From Paludibacter sp. (GTDB lineage: Bacteria; Bacteroidota; Bacteroidia; Bacteroidales; Paludibacteraceae): 64,000 bases of DNA. Each line of letters begins with the position of its first letter. Position 1 is the first letter of the stretch. Where the stretch lies: contig JAQTUE010000006.1 in assembly GCA_028710415.1 (NCBI GenBank), forward strand, positions 62,001 through 126,000, read 5' to 3'. Below are positions 16,746-24,885 of the stretch, one piece after another. The notes under the pieces are model-generated. The model saw only the letters and a list, made by a program, of their open reading frames with translations, was not told the origin of the DNA and ran no database searches. A program made the position numbers and the translations under genes.

Positions 16746-18950
16746 ATGACAAAATTTAAAACAATCCTGCTTTGCCTGGTTGTAGGAATCGCAATTCAGG
16801 TTTCCTCACAGTCAAAGAAACCAGTTTATACCGATAATTCTCAACCCATCGAAAAGAGAGTGGAAGATGCCCTTTCCAGGATGACGCTCGAAGAAAAAGT
16901 GAAACTTTGTACTGCACAGTCAAAGTTTAGTACCCACGGCGTACCTCGACTTGGCATTCCGGAACTCTGGATGAGCGATGGCCCTCATGGGGTTCGGATG
17001 GAAATCCTTTGGGACAGTTGGGATCATGCTAATTGGACAAATGACTCGTGTACGGCTTTTCCGGCTCTAACATGTCTGGCTGCTACCTGGGATCCTGCCA
17101 TGTCGCACCTTTATGGCAATGCTGTGGGCGAAGAAGCCAGGTATCGTCGCAAGGATGTATTGCTTGGTCCGGGTGTAAATATATATCGTTCCCCGTTAAA
17201 TGGCCGTAACTTCGAATACCTGGGTGAAGATCCTTATCTGGCAGGACGTATGGTAATTCCGTACATTCAGGGTGTTCAGGAAAATGGTGTATCAGCTTGT
17301 GTGAAACATTTTGCGTTGAATAATCAGGAACGATGGCGTGATCGTATTGACGTACAAATCAGCGACCGTGCGTTGTACGAAATTTACCTTCCTGCTTTCA
17401 AAGCTGCTGTTACGGAAGCAAAAGTATGGTCCATCATGGGTTCATACAACAAAATACGTGGCCAATATGCCTGTGAGAATGAGTTGACACTCAATAAAAT
17501 TCTGAAAGGTGAATGGAAATTTGACGGATGTGTCATCACCGACTGGGGTGGAGCGCACAATACCAAAGAAGCAGCCCTGAACGGACTTGATATTGAAATG
17601 GGAACATGGACCAATGGTTTTACGTTCAGCAAATCCAATGCATACGAAAGTTATTTTTTGGCAAATCCATATTTGAAGATGTTGAAATCTGGAGAAATAC
17701 CTGTTTCCAATGTCGATGAGAAAGCTGCACGCATCCTGCGCTTAATCTTCCGTACGGCCATGAATGTAAACAAACCCTACGGTTCACTGGCGAGTGAAGA
17801 ACATCACATGGTAGGACGTACAGTCGCTGAACAAGGTATTGTTTTATTGAAAAATACAGCCAACCTGTTGCCAATTGATGCTTCTAAATATAAAACTATC
17901 GCTGTCATCGGTGAAAATGCAAACCGCAGGCTTACCGAAGGTGGTGGTTCCTCGGAACTAAAACCAAAACGTGAAGTTTCTGCCTTGCAGGCATTGACTG
18001 AAAAGTTTGGTGACAATAAGATCAAATATGCTATGGGATATGGATCCGGAGCAGTTTCTTACGATATGGTGAATAAATCGCCTTATGATGAAGCTGCCTT
18101 GCGCAAAGAAGCAGTTGAATTGGCTTCAAAATCGGATATTGTCATCTTTGTTGGAGGTTTGAATAAAAATACGCAACAGGATAGCGAAGGGGACGATCGT
18201 CGCTCGTATGGCCTTCCCTTTGGTCAAAACGAACTGATTGCCGAATTGCAAAAGGCAAACAAAAATATTGTATTAGTCATGCTTAGCGGGAATGGGTACG
18301 AAATGCCATGGCTGAAACAAGCCACAACACTGGTGCAAGGTTGGTACGGAGGCTCGGAAGCCGGGCATGCCATTGCGAATGTGATTGCAGGTGAAGTGAA
18401 TCCAAGCGGTAAATTACCGTTTACTTTTGCCGCTAAGCTAAACGACTATGGAGCACATTCGTTCGGAGCTATTGCTTTTCCGGGCGACAGTATCAAGGAA
18501 GAATATAAGGAAGATATTTTAGTGGGTTACCGCTGGTTCGATACTAAAAAGATCAAACCATTATTCCCATTCGGCTTCGGACTTTCATACACAACATTTG
18601 AATATGGAAAGATTGCTGCTGATAAAAAACAATATGCAGCCGGTGAAACTATAAAGTTGTCGTTCACCTTAAAAAATACAGGGAAAGTTGATGGTGCCGA
18701 AGCCGTACAGGTATATGCTTCCCAACCAAAGTCTTCCATGGTTCGTCCTGCCAAAGAGTTGAAAGCATTTAAAAAGGTATTCCTGAAAGCCGGTGAAACA
18801 CAAACTGTGGAATTGGAAGTAAAGGCAAATGATTTAGCTTTTTACAACGACAAGAACCATTCCTGGTCACTGGAACCGGGGGAATTTATTCTGCGTAATG
18901 CATCTTCATCTGCTGATGTGAAAAGCAGTGTGAGCATTCAGGTTAAATAG
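16746..18950 (+). CDS. GH3 beta-glucosidase, secreted
   Basis: The 734-residue protein is a three-domain GH3 enzyme. A signal peptide ends near VSSQS, and the barrel carries MSDGPHGVR, GPGVNIYRSPLNGRNFEYLGEDP, CVKHFALNNQE and the nucleophile Asp266 in ITDWGGAH. The alpha/beta sandwich has GGSSELKP, and the FnIII-like end starts at LFPFGFGLSYTTFEY. These blocks are those of broad beta-glucosidases rather than the xylosidase branch of the first GH3. It follows GH95 by 56 bases and ends at a strong terminator, so it closes the hydrolase cluster. Confidence 0.9.
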   Translation: MTKFKTILLCLVVGIAIQVSSQSKKPVYTDNSQPIEKRVEDALSRMTLEEKVKLCTAQSKFSTHGVPRLGIPELWMSDGPHGVRMEILWDSWDHANWTNDSCTAFPALTCLAATWDPAMSHLYGNAVGEEARYRRKDVLLGPGVNIYRSPLNGRNFEYLGEDPYLAGRMVIPYIQGVQENGVSACVKHFALNNQERWRDRIDVQISDRALYEIYLPAFKAAVTEAKVWSIMGSYNKIRGQYACENELTLNKILKGEWKFDGCVITDWGGAHNTKEAALNGLDIEMGTWTNGFTFSKSNAYESYFLANPYLKMLKSGEIPVSNVDEKAARILRLIFRTAMNVNKPYGSLASEEHHMVGRTVAEQGIVLLKNTANLLPIDASKYKTIAVIGENANRRLTEGGGSSELKPKREVSALQALTEKFGDNKIKYAMGYGSGAVSYDMVNKSPYDEAALRKEAVELASKSDIVIFVGGLNKNTQQDSEGDDRRSYGLPFGQNELIAELQKANKNIVLVMLSGNGYEMPWLKQATTLVQGWYGGSEAGHAIANVIAGEVNPSGKLPFTFAAKLNDYGAHSFGAIAFPGDSIKEEYKEDILVGYRWFDTKKIKPLFPFGFGLSYTTFEYGKIAADKKQYAAGETIKLSFTLKNTGKVDGAEAVQVYASQPKSSMVRPAKELKAFKKVFLKAGETQTVELEVKANDLAFYNDKNHSWSLEPGEFILRNASSSADVKSSVSIQVK

Positions 18951-18961
18951 TTTTTTAAAAC

Positions 18962-18988
18962 GACGGGGTGGCCAAAAGCCACCCCGTC
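18962..18988. terminator. Strong hairpin terminator, convergent genes
   Basis: A perfect 11-bp stem, GACGGGGTGGC / GCCACCCCGTC, with loop CAAAA sits between the GH3 stop and the stop of the convergent DUF6249-like gene. Confidence 0.9.
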
Positions 18989-18995
18989 AATAATA

Positions 18996-19415
18996 TTATA
19001 CGTTTTTGTTATCTTTGATATATTTCATTTCTATCAAAAATGCAACGACTAATCCCAGCCCGCCAAATAATAATACCGAAGCCCCGTAAACTACTCCTGA
19101 AATTTCATAGGCATTGTTCTTTAACTCCATGCTGTTGTACCCTGCAACAGAGTTCAGGCAAATAAAATAACCTACCAGCAACCCTAATCCAACCCCCAGA
19201 AATAAACAGGCCACTTTCAATGTGCCGAAAATACTGTTCCCCGAACTTTTTATTGGAAACGAAAACTTGTTTTCAATCATAGAAGCTTCAAATTTATCTC
19301 CGATCTTTTCAATTATTGCCAGACGCTCTTTTTTACGAACAAAAAGGTCAAACAATCTGAATACTCCAAGGGTTATAATTCCTACAACCAAAGGAATGGT
19401 AATAAAGTCCATCAT
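18996..19415 (-). CDS. DUF6249-like membrane protein, putative member of the ECF regulon
   Basis: The 139-residue inner-membrane protein has three hydrophobic segments (about residues 5-22, 66-88 and 108-128). A charged cytosolic loop with RKKERLAIIEKIGDKFE lies between the first two. It resembles the DUF6249 proteins often encoded beside Bacteroidota ECF sigma factors. Its own upstream region contains TGTAACC-N15-CGTCAA, matching the sigma factor promoter on the other strand, so it is probably transcribed by that sigma. The molecular role is unknown. Confidence 0.7.
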   Translation of the reverse strand: MMDFITIPLVVGIITLGVFRLFDLFVRKKERLAIIEKIGDKFEASMIENKFSFPIKSSGNSIFGTLKVACLFLGVGLGLLVGYFICLNSVAGYNSMELKNNAYEISGVVYGASVLLFGGLGLVVAFLIEMKYIKDNKNV

Positions 19416-19457
19416 AATCTTTTGTTTTTAAATAAATAATTTCGTTCTTTGCACTGT

Positions 19458-19485
19458 TTGACGCAACTAATAGGAAATGGTTACA
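19458..19485 (-). promoter_or_regulatory. ECF-type promoter for the DUF6249-like gene
   Basis: Read on the minus strand: TGTAACC, 15 bases, CGTCAA. Spacing and both boxes match the promoter on the opposite strand at 19521-19548. Confidence 0.7.
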
Positions 19486-19520
19486 AAATAAGTCATGATT
19501 TAAAATTAATATTCTAAACC

Positions 19521-19548
19521 TGTAACCAAAACCCGTCGATAGCGTCTA
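19521..19548 (+). promoter_or_regulatory. ECF-type autoregulatory promoter of the sigma operon
   Basis: TGTAACC at 19521-19527, 15 bases, CGTCTA at 19543-19548, with the start codon only 10 bases downstream. An AAC-containing -35 box with a CGTC -10 box is the usual form of ECF sigma promoters. Confidence 0.75.
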
Positions 19549-19558
19549 TACTAACAAT

Positions 19559-20104
19559 ATGGAGAATCTGGATGAACTTAGCTACATAAAACGGATCCTG
19601 GAAGGCGATACAAACTTGTTTTCTGTTTTTCTGGAACGTTATAGCCGCTCTATCCATTCGTTGATTGTAAGGATTATTCCATCAAACGAAGATGCTGAAG
19701 AGCTTACCCAGGATACTTTCCTGAAAGCATTCCGGAAACTCGATACTTTTAAAGGGGAATGCAGTTTTTCAACCTGGCTGTTTCGTATAGCCTATAATAC
19801 GGCTATTTCAGCAACAAGGAAGAAAAAATATATTTTCCCGGTGATTGATGACAGCATGTTGGAGAATGTTTCCGACGAAACCATGGATCTGGTCTTTGGG
19901 GATGATGAAGATGAAAACAGATTGCAGCTCTTGGAGGAAGCTATTGCCAAACTGAATGTGGAGGAGAAAACACTGATTACCCTCTATTATTCGGAGAATA
20001 AATCCATTGCTGAGATAGCCGGTATGATGGAGCTAACCACCGACAATGTGAAGGTAAAACTTTTCAGGGTGCGTAAGAAACTCTATGTTTTAATGAATAA
20101 ATAA
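19559..20104 (+). CDS. ECF-family RNA polymerase sigma factor
   Basis: The 181-residue protein has sigma region 2 (about residues 10-80, with SNEDAEELTQDTFLKAFRKLDTF and FSTWLFRIAYNTA) and region 4 (about 125-178, with the helix-turn-helix SIAEIAGMMELTTDNVKVKLFRVRKKL). The acidic linker between them (FGDDEDENRL) is as in other ECF sigmas. It is followed without a gap by a small membrane protein that may be its anti-sigma factor. Matching promoters upstream and on the divergent gene suggest autoregulation. The inducing signal is unknown; there is no FecR-type anti-sigma, so it is not a TonB-linked PUL sigma. Confidence 0.92.
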   Translation: MENLDELSYIKRILEGDTNLFSVFLERYSRSIHSLIVRIIPSNEDAEELTQDTFLKAFRKLDTFKGECSFSTWLFRIAYNTAISATRKKKYIFPVIDDSMLENVSDETMDLVFGDDEDENRLQLLEEAIAKLNVEEKTLITLYYSENKSIAEIAGMMELTTDNVKVKLFRVRKKLYVLMNK

Positions 20105-20491
20105 ATGGATATGCAAGATGATAAAGCAATTATAAAAGCACTTAAATCTCAGGAAAGTTCCGTGCTTTCCCCGGATTTCAATACCAGGCTGATGGGTAAG
20201 GTATACTTGGCTGCTGAGAAAAGGAAGAAACGTGCGTACATTCTTTCTCTTTGCTTCCTGTCGGCTGTTTCGTTAGGACTGATAGCAATGGGTATTTATC
20301 TGCTAAAGGATTATTTACCATCCGACTATACCATTCATTTTCCAAGTTTCAAAAACCTGTTGGGATCATTATCCAGATATGGATTTGGCTTTTACATTGC
20401 CTTCCTGATTCTGATCCTGGTGGGGCTGGATACTTATTTCAGGCAACTGCTGAATAAAAGGAAAAACCATAAATACAACCATTACAATTAA
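20105..20491 (+). CDS. Small membrane protein, putative anti-sigma factor
   Basis: The 128-residue protein starts at the base after the sigma stop codon. The cytosolic N-terminus of about 42 residues (LSPDFNTRLMGKVYLAAEKRKKR) precedes two membrane segments, about 44-66 and 92-112, and a basic tail. A short cytosolic arm in front of a membrane anchor, encoded directly after an ECF sigma, is the usual arrangement for an anti-sigma factor. It has no zinc-binding HxxxCxxC motif, so it would not be a classical ZAS protein. Role inferred from position. Confidence 0.65.
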   Translation: MDMQDDKAIIKALKSQESSVLSPDFNTRLMGKVYLAAEKRKKRAYILSLCFLSAVSLGLIAMGIYLLKDYLPSDYTIHFPSFKNLLGSLSRYGFGFYIAFLILILVGLDTYFRQLLNKRKNHKYNHYN

Positions 20492-20542
20492 AATACAGGG
20501 AAAATAGAATATCACAGTTGAAATATGAAAATCTTGAACTCA

Positions 20543-20576
20543 GAAGGAACATTCCGCTAGATAGGAATGTTCCTTC
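20543..20576 (+). terminator. Hairpin terminator of the sigma operon
   Basis: A perfect 13-bp stem, GAAGGAACATTCC / GGAATGTTCCTTC, with an eight-base loop, followed by AGAGTTTTATTTTT. Confidence 0.85.
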
Positions 20577-21136
20577 AGAGTTTTATTTTTAAATTATCTG
20601 TTCGTTTTTTACTCACCCAAACTGCTCATTCCTACCTGCATGTTCATTAGATGTGAATCTTAATTGACTTTTCCGGAAGGAAGCGAATCCCATAGTGCAT
20701 GCTGTCTTTTTTTTAAAGCGAATCCTTGGAATCCATGTTGAATTTGTTTGGGGTTGGGAGGGGGTTCGGTTAGGGTTCGGTTAGGGTTCAGTTAGGGTTC
20801 AGTTAGGGTTAGGATAGGTAAACCTCACTGAACCCTCACTGAACCCCCTGGAAACCCCCTCTATACAGTGAATGAATGGTTTTGAAATTCAAAATGAATT
20901 GCTGCGGTGTGAAATTTAAAAATGAAACAAAATCAGGAGTGATTTTGATTCAGGGTGAGTATCGGCTTCAATGATATTCGAAGTCTGTCGGGTGATGGTG
21001 ACATAAGCAAAAATCAAAATAGAGTATTAAAATGGATTCAATAAAAAATTCATTTTTTCCATCTACTTAGTACAGGTTTTGACTATTGTGTTTGTATTTA
21101 ATTTCAACACTTAAAACGGATATTATCCTAATCTTT
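20577..21136. other. Convergent intergenic region containing a periodic array
   Basis: A gap between the sigma operon and the convergent higA. No gene was seen. Apart from the 11-bp-period array at about 20763-20850, only a short direct repeat (aaagcgaatcc-like) around 20680-20725 stands out. Confidence 0.5.
20763..20860. repeat. 11-bp-period array with inverted arm (copy 1 of 3 of this architecture)
   Basis: Left arm: four units in 11-bp register, ggttcggttag twice and then ggttcagttag twice, followed by a partial unit. Right arm from 20821: aacctcactg, aaccctcactg, aacccc. The right arm is the reverse complement of the left except for one regular mismatch per unit, so the transcript or single strand could form a hairpin of about 30 bp with a short loop. 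Confidence 0.8.
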
Positions 21137-22117
21137 CTAAACATCATAACCTTTAGGAATTGGCTCGGATGCCAGTAACGCTGTTTCTTTATCTCCTTCA
21201 TAAGGCAATGTCCATTTCCTTGCAAAAGTAGAGGCTTCCAGCTCTTTATCCATTGTTTTATCGGGATATTCAATTTTTTCAAGGAAAATATCTTTTTTCC
21301 CGTGTAGCAGGATATGACCCGCTTGATGGAAAAAGGAAGCACAAAAATCATCATTCTGAATTAATTTTTCTCCCAGTTGAATAAGCGGTATTTTATTTAA
21401 CCAGCGGGTTGATCCGGTGATCGAAGTTTTTGGCAAGTCAGGTGTACACACAACCTTAACTCCCACTTTCAAACAAATATTTTGAAGTTCGTTAAAGAAA
21501 CCTTCCGGTTGAATAGACATCAATTCCTTTATTTCGGGCAAAGCTTCTTTAAAACGTTTCTCTGAGTAAGTGTTTGCAGTAAGTTTTGCAGCCTGGATTT
21601 CTCCTTTCCGCAACCAGGCTGAAATGGCATAAGGCTCCCTGATCTGTTTTAGAGAAATGCTGAATGCCACTTTCAATTCCCGGTTGAAGTAATAATTCTC
21701 CCAGGCTGCAGGACTGCTCATGCCGAAGAACTTAAGTAAATGCATGGTTTTTTCTTCCATGTTGGCAGATTCCGGAATCCAGCCTTTTTTTATCAGTTCC
21801 GATAAAGGAAATAATCGTGCCCATTGGGCTGATTGTTTGAGAATCTCATGTCGTTTTTCGCGAGCTATGTATTCATCATAATGGCGCTGGTTAATGATCC
21901 AGAAATGGGCAGGTATCCGGGTGACACTTTCAAATTGCACTGCCATATCAGGTGTAATGGCGCTATCGCCTTTCATTACTGCAATGATTGTTTTTTCGGG
22001 TTTGCCGGTACGTATGGCAAACTCCTTTGGTCCCATACCCATCTCCTGAAGCTTCTCCTCCAGGGTTTCACCCGGATGTGGGAGTGACTGTGGAAAGTAT
22101 TGATTTTGATTTGACAT
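21137..22117 (-). CDS. higA: HigA-type antitoxin: XRE HTH plus ImmA/IrrE-like domain
   Basis: The 326-residue protein starts with the HigA-type helix-turn-helix (HPGETLEEKLQEMGMGPKEF, then TGKPEKTIIAVMKG, to about residue 80). A long C-terminal half follows that resembles the ImmA/IrrE metallopeptidase fold. The expected HExxH zinc motif reads HQAGH here (FFHQAGHILLHG), so the catalytic glutamate is missing and protease activity is doubtful. It lies two bases after the HigB stop, the reversed toxin-first order of higBA loci. It should neutralise HigB and repress the operon. Confidence 0.85.
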   Translation of the reverse strand: MSNQNQYFPQSLPHPGETLEEKLQEMGMGPKEFAIRTGKPEKTIIAVMKGDSAITPDMAVQFESVTRIPAHFWIINQRHYDEYIAREKRHEILKQSAQWARLFPLSELIKKGWIPESANMEEKTMHLLKFFGMSSPAAWENYYFNRELKVAFSISLKQIREPYAISAWLRKGEIQAAKLTANTYSEKRFKEALPEIKELMSIQPEGFFNELQNICLKVGVKVVCTPDLPKTSITGSTRWLNKIPLIQLGEKLIQNDDFCASFFHQAGHILLHGKKDIFLEKIEYPDKTMDKELEASTFARKWTLPYEGDKETALLASEPIPKGYDV

Positions 22118-22119
22118 GG

Positions 22120-22461
22120 TTATTTCTCTTTGTGGTAGTTTATTATTTCAATAATCTCTACGCCTGATATTTCCAACCAGATATATTGACCGGCATCGTT
22201 TAATGGAATGGGATTTTCCAGGGGTGTAAATACCAATCGGTATGGTTGATCCAAATCGCAACTCCATTGGCCTTTTCTGTTTTGAGTCAGTTCGTGGAAG
22301 TTACCTGGTAAATCTCTGAGATCTTCCAATGTATTTGCAAACTTCAATTGTGCCAATCTTCTTTTTAACAAAATAGCCCTGACTTTCCCAAGTTCCTTTA
22401 GCATCTTACGGTCGTCGTTTGCTAATTTTTCAAGTTTCTTATCCTTAAATTTTATTTCCAC
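22120..22461 (-). CDS. higB: HigB-like RelE-superfamily toxin
   Basis: The 113-residue protein has the HigB/plasmid-maintenance killer pattern. It opens with EIKFKDKKLEKLAND, then has an RRLAQLKFANTLEDLRDLPG helix with the 'LP..FHELT..R.GQWS' block, and QPYRLVFTP followed by a strand with IEIINYH. It is predicted to cleave ribosome-bound mRNA. It is the first gene of the higBA pair, with a 15-bp palindrome 25 bases upstream that probably serves as the HigA operator. Confidence 0.87.
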   Translation of the reverse strand: MEIKFKDKKLEKLANDDRKMLKELGKVRAILLKRRLAQLKFANTLEDLRDLPGNFHELTQNRKGQWSCDLDQPYRLVFTPLENPIPLNDAGQYIWLEISGVEIIEIINYHKEK

Positions 22462-22463
22462 AG

Positions 22464-22500
22464 CAAAGATATTAATTGTTTTGACTTACAGTATCTGTAA
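22464..22500 (-). promoter_or_regulatory. higBA promoter/operator candidate
   Basis: A perfect palindrome, TTACAG-TAT-CTGTAA, at 22486-22500. On the minus strand TATCTTTG (22471-22464) fits the -7 box, so the palindrome would cover the spacer and -33 region. The -7 box is only two bases from the higB ATG, which would mean an almost leaderless mRNA; this part is uncertain. Confidence 0.5.
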
Positions 22501-22559
22501 CCTGAAATAATTATTATTGTTTAACTATGTAGCTTTGTCTTAATTTGTTAGTATTGGAT

Positions 22560-23096
22560 TTAAATAAATTCTTTCAATTTACTCCATTCCTCAACTTTCT
22601 TCTCCCACTTTATGCTTGCATTTGCCGGACTGCTTGAAGGTAATGAAATGAGATTTACAGTATCAATGTTTGCAATGTATTTCCTGAATAAGCGTTCTGA
22701 TGTCTTTCCATTAAATCCGATGGCTTTCAGGTGAGGGTGAGAGGAAATAAAGTCCCTGATATCGTTGGGCATTTCTTCGGAGATATTGCTGTCCAGACTT
22801 CCATTCCTAATGCAAGTGCGGCAAGTATCCCAAAGGGCAATTTTGTTTTTAGTCAACCATGCTTTTTTATCCTCGTAGTTGTCAGGCACCTGTTTTCCTG
22901 TAATTCCGGAAAGTAGTTTCCAGAAAAGATTGCGTGGATTCGCATAATAAGCCTGTTGTTTCAATGACTCCACGCCAGGCATGGTTCCCAGGATTAGAAG
23001 ATGGCATGCTTCATCTTCAATCGGGGGAAGTCCTTCAATATTCCCCCCAATTGGAATCAATGGATCAGAGTCTTTCTTTTTATTGAATGTTGCCAT
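22560..23096 (-). CDS. DNA-deoxyinosine (hypoxanthine) glycosylase, UDG superfamily
   Basis: The 178-residue protein belongs to the uracil-DNA glycosylase superfamily, in the branch described as hypoxanthine-DNA glycosylase. It has LLILGTMPG near residue 30, the AYYANPRNLFW segment that binds the flipped base, IGFNGKTSERLF, and the closing LPSSSPANAS loop. It would start base-excision repair of deaminated adenine. It follows the RDD gene by 35 bases on the same strand, so the two are probably co-transcribed, although their roles look unrelated. Confidence 0.85.
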   Translation of the reverse strand: MATFNKKKDSDPLIPIGGNIEGLPPIEDEACHLLILGTMPGVESLKQQAYYANPRNLFWKLLSGITGKQVPDNYEDKKAWLTKNKIALWDTCRTCIRNGSLDSNISEEMPNDIRDFISSHPHLKAIGFNGKTSERLFRKYIANIDTVNLISLPSSSPANASIKWEKKVEEWSKLKEFI

Positions 23097-23131
23097 AACC
23101 TTATTGTTGCTCCCTGATGGATGCCGGGATA

Positions 23132-23872
23132 TTATTTTCCGGTGTAGTAATTGTAATCTTTTTGCAAGGTATTCAGTAATTCTCTTTCGCTTTTAAATGG
23201 ATTGCGAATATTCATGACAGATTCTATTTTCCGGACCAGTTGGGTTAAGAGTTTAAAATTGTCCTGAGTGAAAGCTATTTCGGCATTTTCCTTTATAATT
23301 CTCATATCATTATCACTGAATAGCATGACCATATTCTGTGCAAAATAGGGTTCGTATTTTTCATCAACATCCATGAGTATTGTGTGCGATATATTGTATT
23401 TTGATTTTTCAGAAATAACAGATGTTCCAGCAGCCATATCTCCGAGACGTTGGGTATGTTTTGTGATCATCATCGTAACCAGCCCGGGAGCAAAACCCAT
23501 GTTAATATCCACCAGGCAAAATATCCATCGGATTAAAAAATCAAAGAACCCTGCCTGATAGCCATCAATCTTTACAACTTTTATCTTCACAAGTTTCTTT
23601 CCTAAGGTCTGTCCTTCCATGAGTGTTTCAGAGACGAGCGTATAAAATAAAACCGGCAAGGAAAGCAAGCACACAATGGCAGTATACAGGATGTTGTTTT
23701 GTCCTGAAAAATCTTTTACATTAAATATCTGGAAAAACAAAATATATGCAACTACTATGTACGCAATTTTTATCAGTAAATCAGCACCATAAGCCAAAAT
23801 GCGTTCTCCAACAGATGCCGTTGTAAAATAGAGCTTAACATTTTGTGTCGTTATTATTTGTAAATTTGACAT
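23132..23872 (-). CDS. RDD family membrane protein
   Basis: The 246-residue protein has the RDD core. TASVGERILAYGADLLIK carries the Arg and Asp of the name, followed by three membrane segments (about residues 30-48, 60-78 and 113-130), and GQTLGKKLVKIKV lies between the second and third. A cytosolic C-terminal tail of about 110 residues is predicted helical. It is divergent from the SpoIIM operon, with start codons 23 bases apart, the arrangement I expect for this conserved Bacteroidota cluster. The function is unknown; transport or ion exchange has been proposed for RDD proteins. Confidence 0.85.
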   Translation of the reverse strand: MSNLQIITTQNVKLYFTTASVGERILAYGADLLIKIAYIVVAYILFFQIFNVKDFSGQNNILYTAIVCLLSLPVLFYTLVSETLMEGQTLGKKLVKIKVVKIDGYQAGFFDFLIRWIFCLVDINMGFAPGLVTMMITKHTQRLGDMAAGTSVISEKSKYNISHTILMDVDEKYEPYFAQNMVMLFSDNDMRIIKENAEIAFTQDNFKLLTQLVRKIESVMNIRNPFKSERELLNTLQKDYNYYTGK

Positions 23873-23887
23873 TTTTTTATATTTTTG
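23857..23887 (+). promoter_or_regulatory. Consensus promoter of the SpoIIM-MoxR operon
   Basis: TTTG at 23857-23860, exactly 19 bases, TATTTTTG at 23880-23887. Both boxes match the Bacteroidota consensus fully. The start codon at 23896 would be only a few bases after the transcript start. The promoter lies inside the 5' end of the divergent RDD gene. Confidence 0.72.
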
Positions 23888-23895
23888 TATTTAGT

Positions 23896-24885
23896 ATGAG
23901 AGAAATAGCCTTTATAAAACAGAATAAAACAAAATGGTTAGCCTTTGAAGACTCTTTAAAGGAGAAAAGGAATCATAATCCGGATGAACTTGCCGGTTTG
24001 TATATCCAGTTGTTGAACGACCTTTCCTATTCACAGACTTATTATCCAAAAAGCAAAACCACGGTTTATCTTAATTTTCTGGTTTCGCAAATGTACAGAA
24101 AAATTTATAAAACCCGACGTTTAGAACATAACAGGGTTGCATATTTTTTTAATACGGAAGTACCATCGCTGGTATATCAGTATCGTAAGCACGTGTTGTT
24201 TGCGTTTGTTCTCTTTTTCTTTTTTTGTTTGTTGGGAGTGTTGTCTGCACGAAACGATCAGACTTTTGTTCGCCTGATCCTGGGAGATGATTATGTAAAC
24301 ATGACCCTTAAAAACATTGATAAAGGGGATCCGATGGCTGTTTACAAATCGGGTAATTCAATGGGTTCATTTATCGGAATTACAATGAACAATATTGGAG
24401 TAGCGGCAAAGGCATATATTTATGGACTTTCGGCGGGAGTCTTTACATTTTATGCTGCTTTACAAAATGCCATCATGCTCGGGTCTTTTCAATATTTCTT
24501 TTATGAACAGGGTGTTTTTGTTGCCAGTCTAAAAGGCATTTGGCTGCACGGTGCCATGGAAATATTCAGTATCGTTATTTCTACGGCTGCAGGATATATA
24601 CTGGCAAGTTCAATCCTTTTCCCTAAAACCTACTCTAGATTGGTCTCATTCAGAACCGGAGTTCAGGATAGCCTGAAGATTTTTATCAGTATAATTCCTT
24701 TTTTTGTTGCTGCAGGTTTTATCGAAGGATTTGTAACCCGTCACTCCAATACCATGCCTCTTTGGCTTGATATAGTCATCATTGCCGGTACTTTGTCCAT
24801 TATTTCGTTTTACTATTTAATTTATCCATTTATAATCCATAAAAAACAAAGCCATGTCGGAATTCCAACTTTACAAAAAGCGTGA
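23896..24885 (+). CDS. SpoIIM-like (stage II sporulation protein M) membrane protein
   Basis: The 329-residue inner-membrane protein has the SpoIIM architecture. An N-terminal cytosolic helical domain of about 100 residues (REIAFIKQNKTKWLAFEDSL) precedes five or six membrane segments with the GSFIGITMNNIGVAAKAYIYG and LHGAMEIFSI blocks. A longer frame from 23845 is rejected, because the promoter lies inside it and the protein family starts at MREIAF. In non-sporulating Bacteroidota it heads the operon with MoxR and DUF58. It overlaps the next gene by 32 bases. Role in the cluster unknown; envelope-related complex suspected. Confidence 0.85.
   Translation: MREIAFIKQNKTKWLAFEDSLKEKRNHNPDELAGLYIQLLNDLSYSQTYYPKSKTTVYLNFLVSQMYRKIYKTRRLEHNRVAYFFNTEVPSLVYQYRKHVLFAFVLFFFFCLLGVLSARNDQTFVRLILGDDYVNMTLKNIDKGDPMAVYKSGNSMGSFIGITMNNIGVAAKAYIYGLSAGVFTFYAALQNAIMLGSFQYFFYEQGVFVASLKGIWLHGAMEIFSIVISTAAGYILASSILFPKTYSRLVSFRTGVQDSLKIFISIIPFFVAAGFIEGFVTRHSNTMPLWLDIVIIAGTLSIISFYYLIYPFIIHKKQSHVGIPTLQKA

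Noticed and set aside
20763-20860. CRISPR-like array or telomere-like repeat
   Set aside because: Units of 11 bp are contiguous, without unique spacers, and no cas genes are present; the repeat is internal to a chromosome segment.
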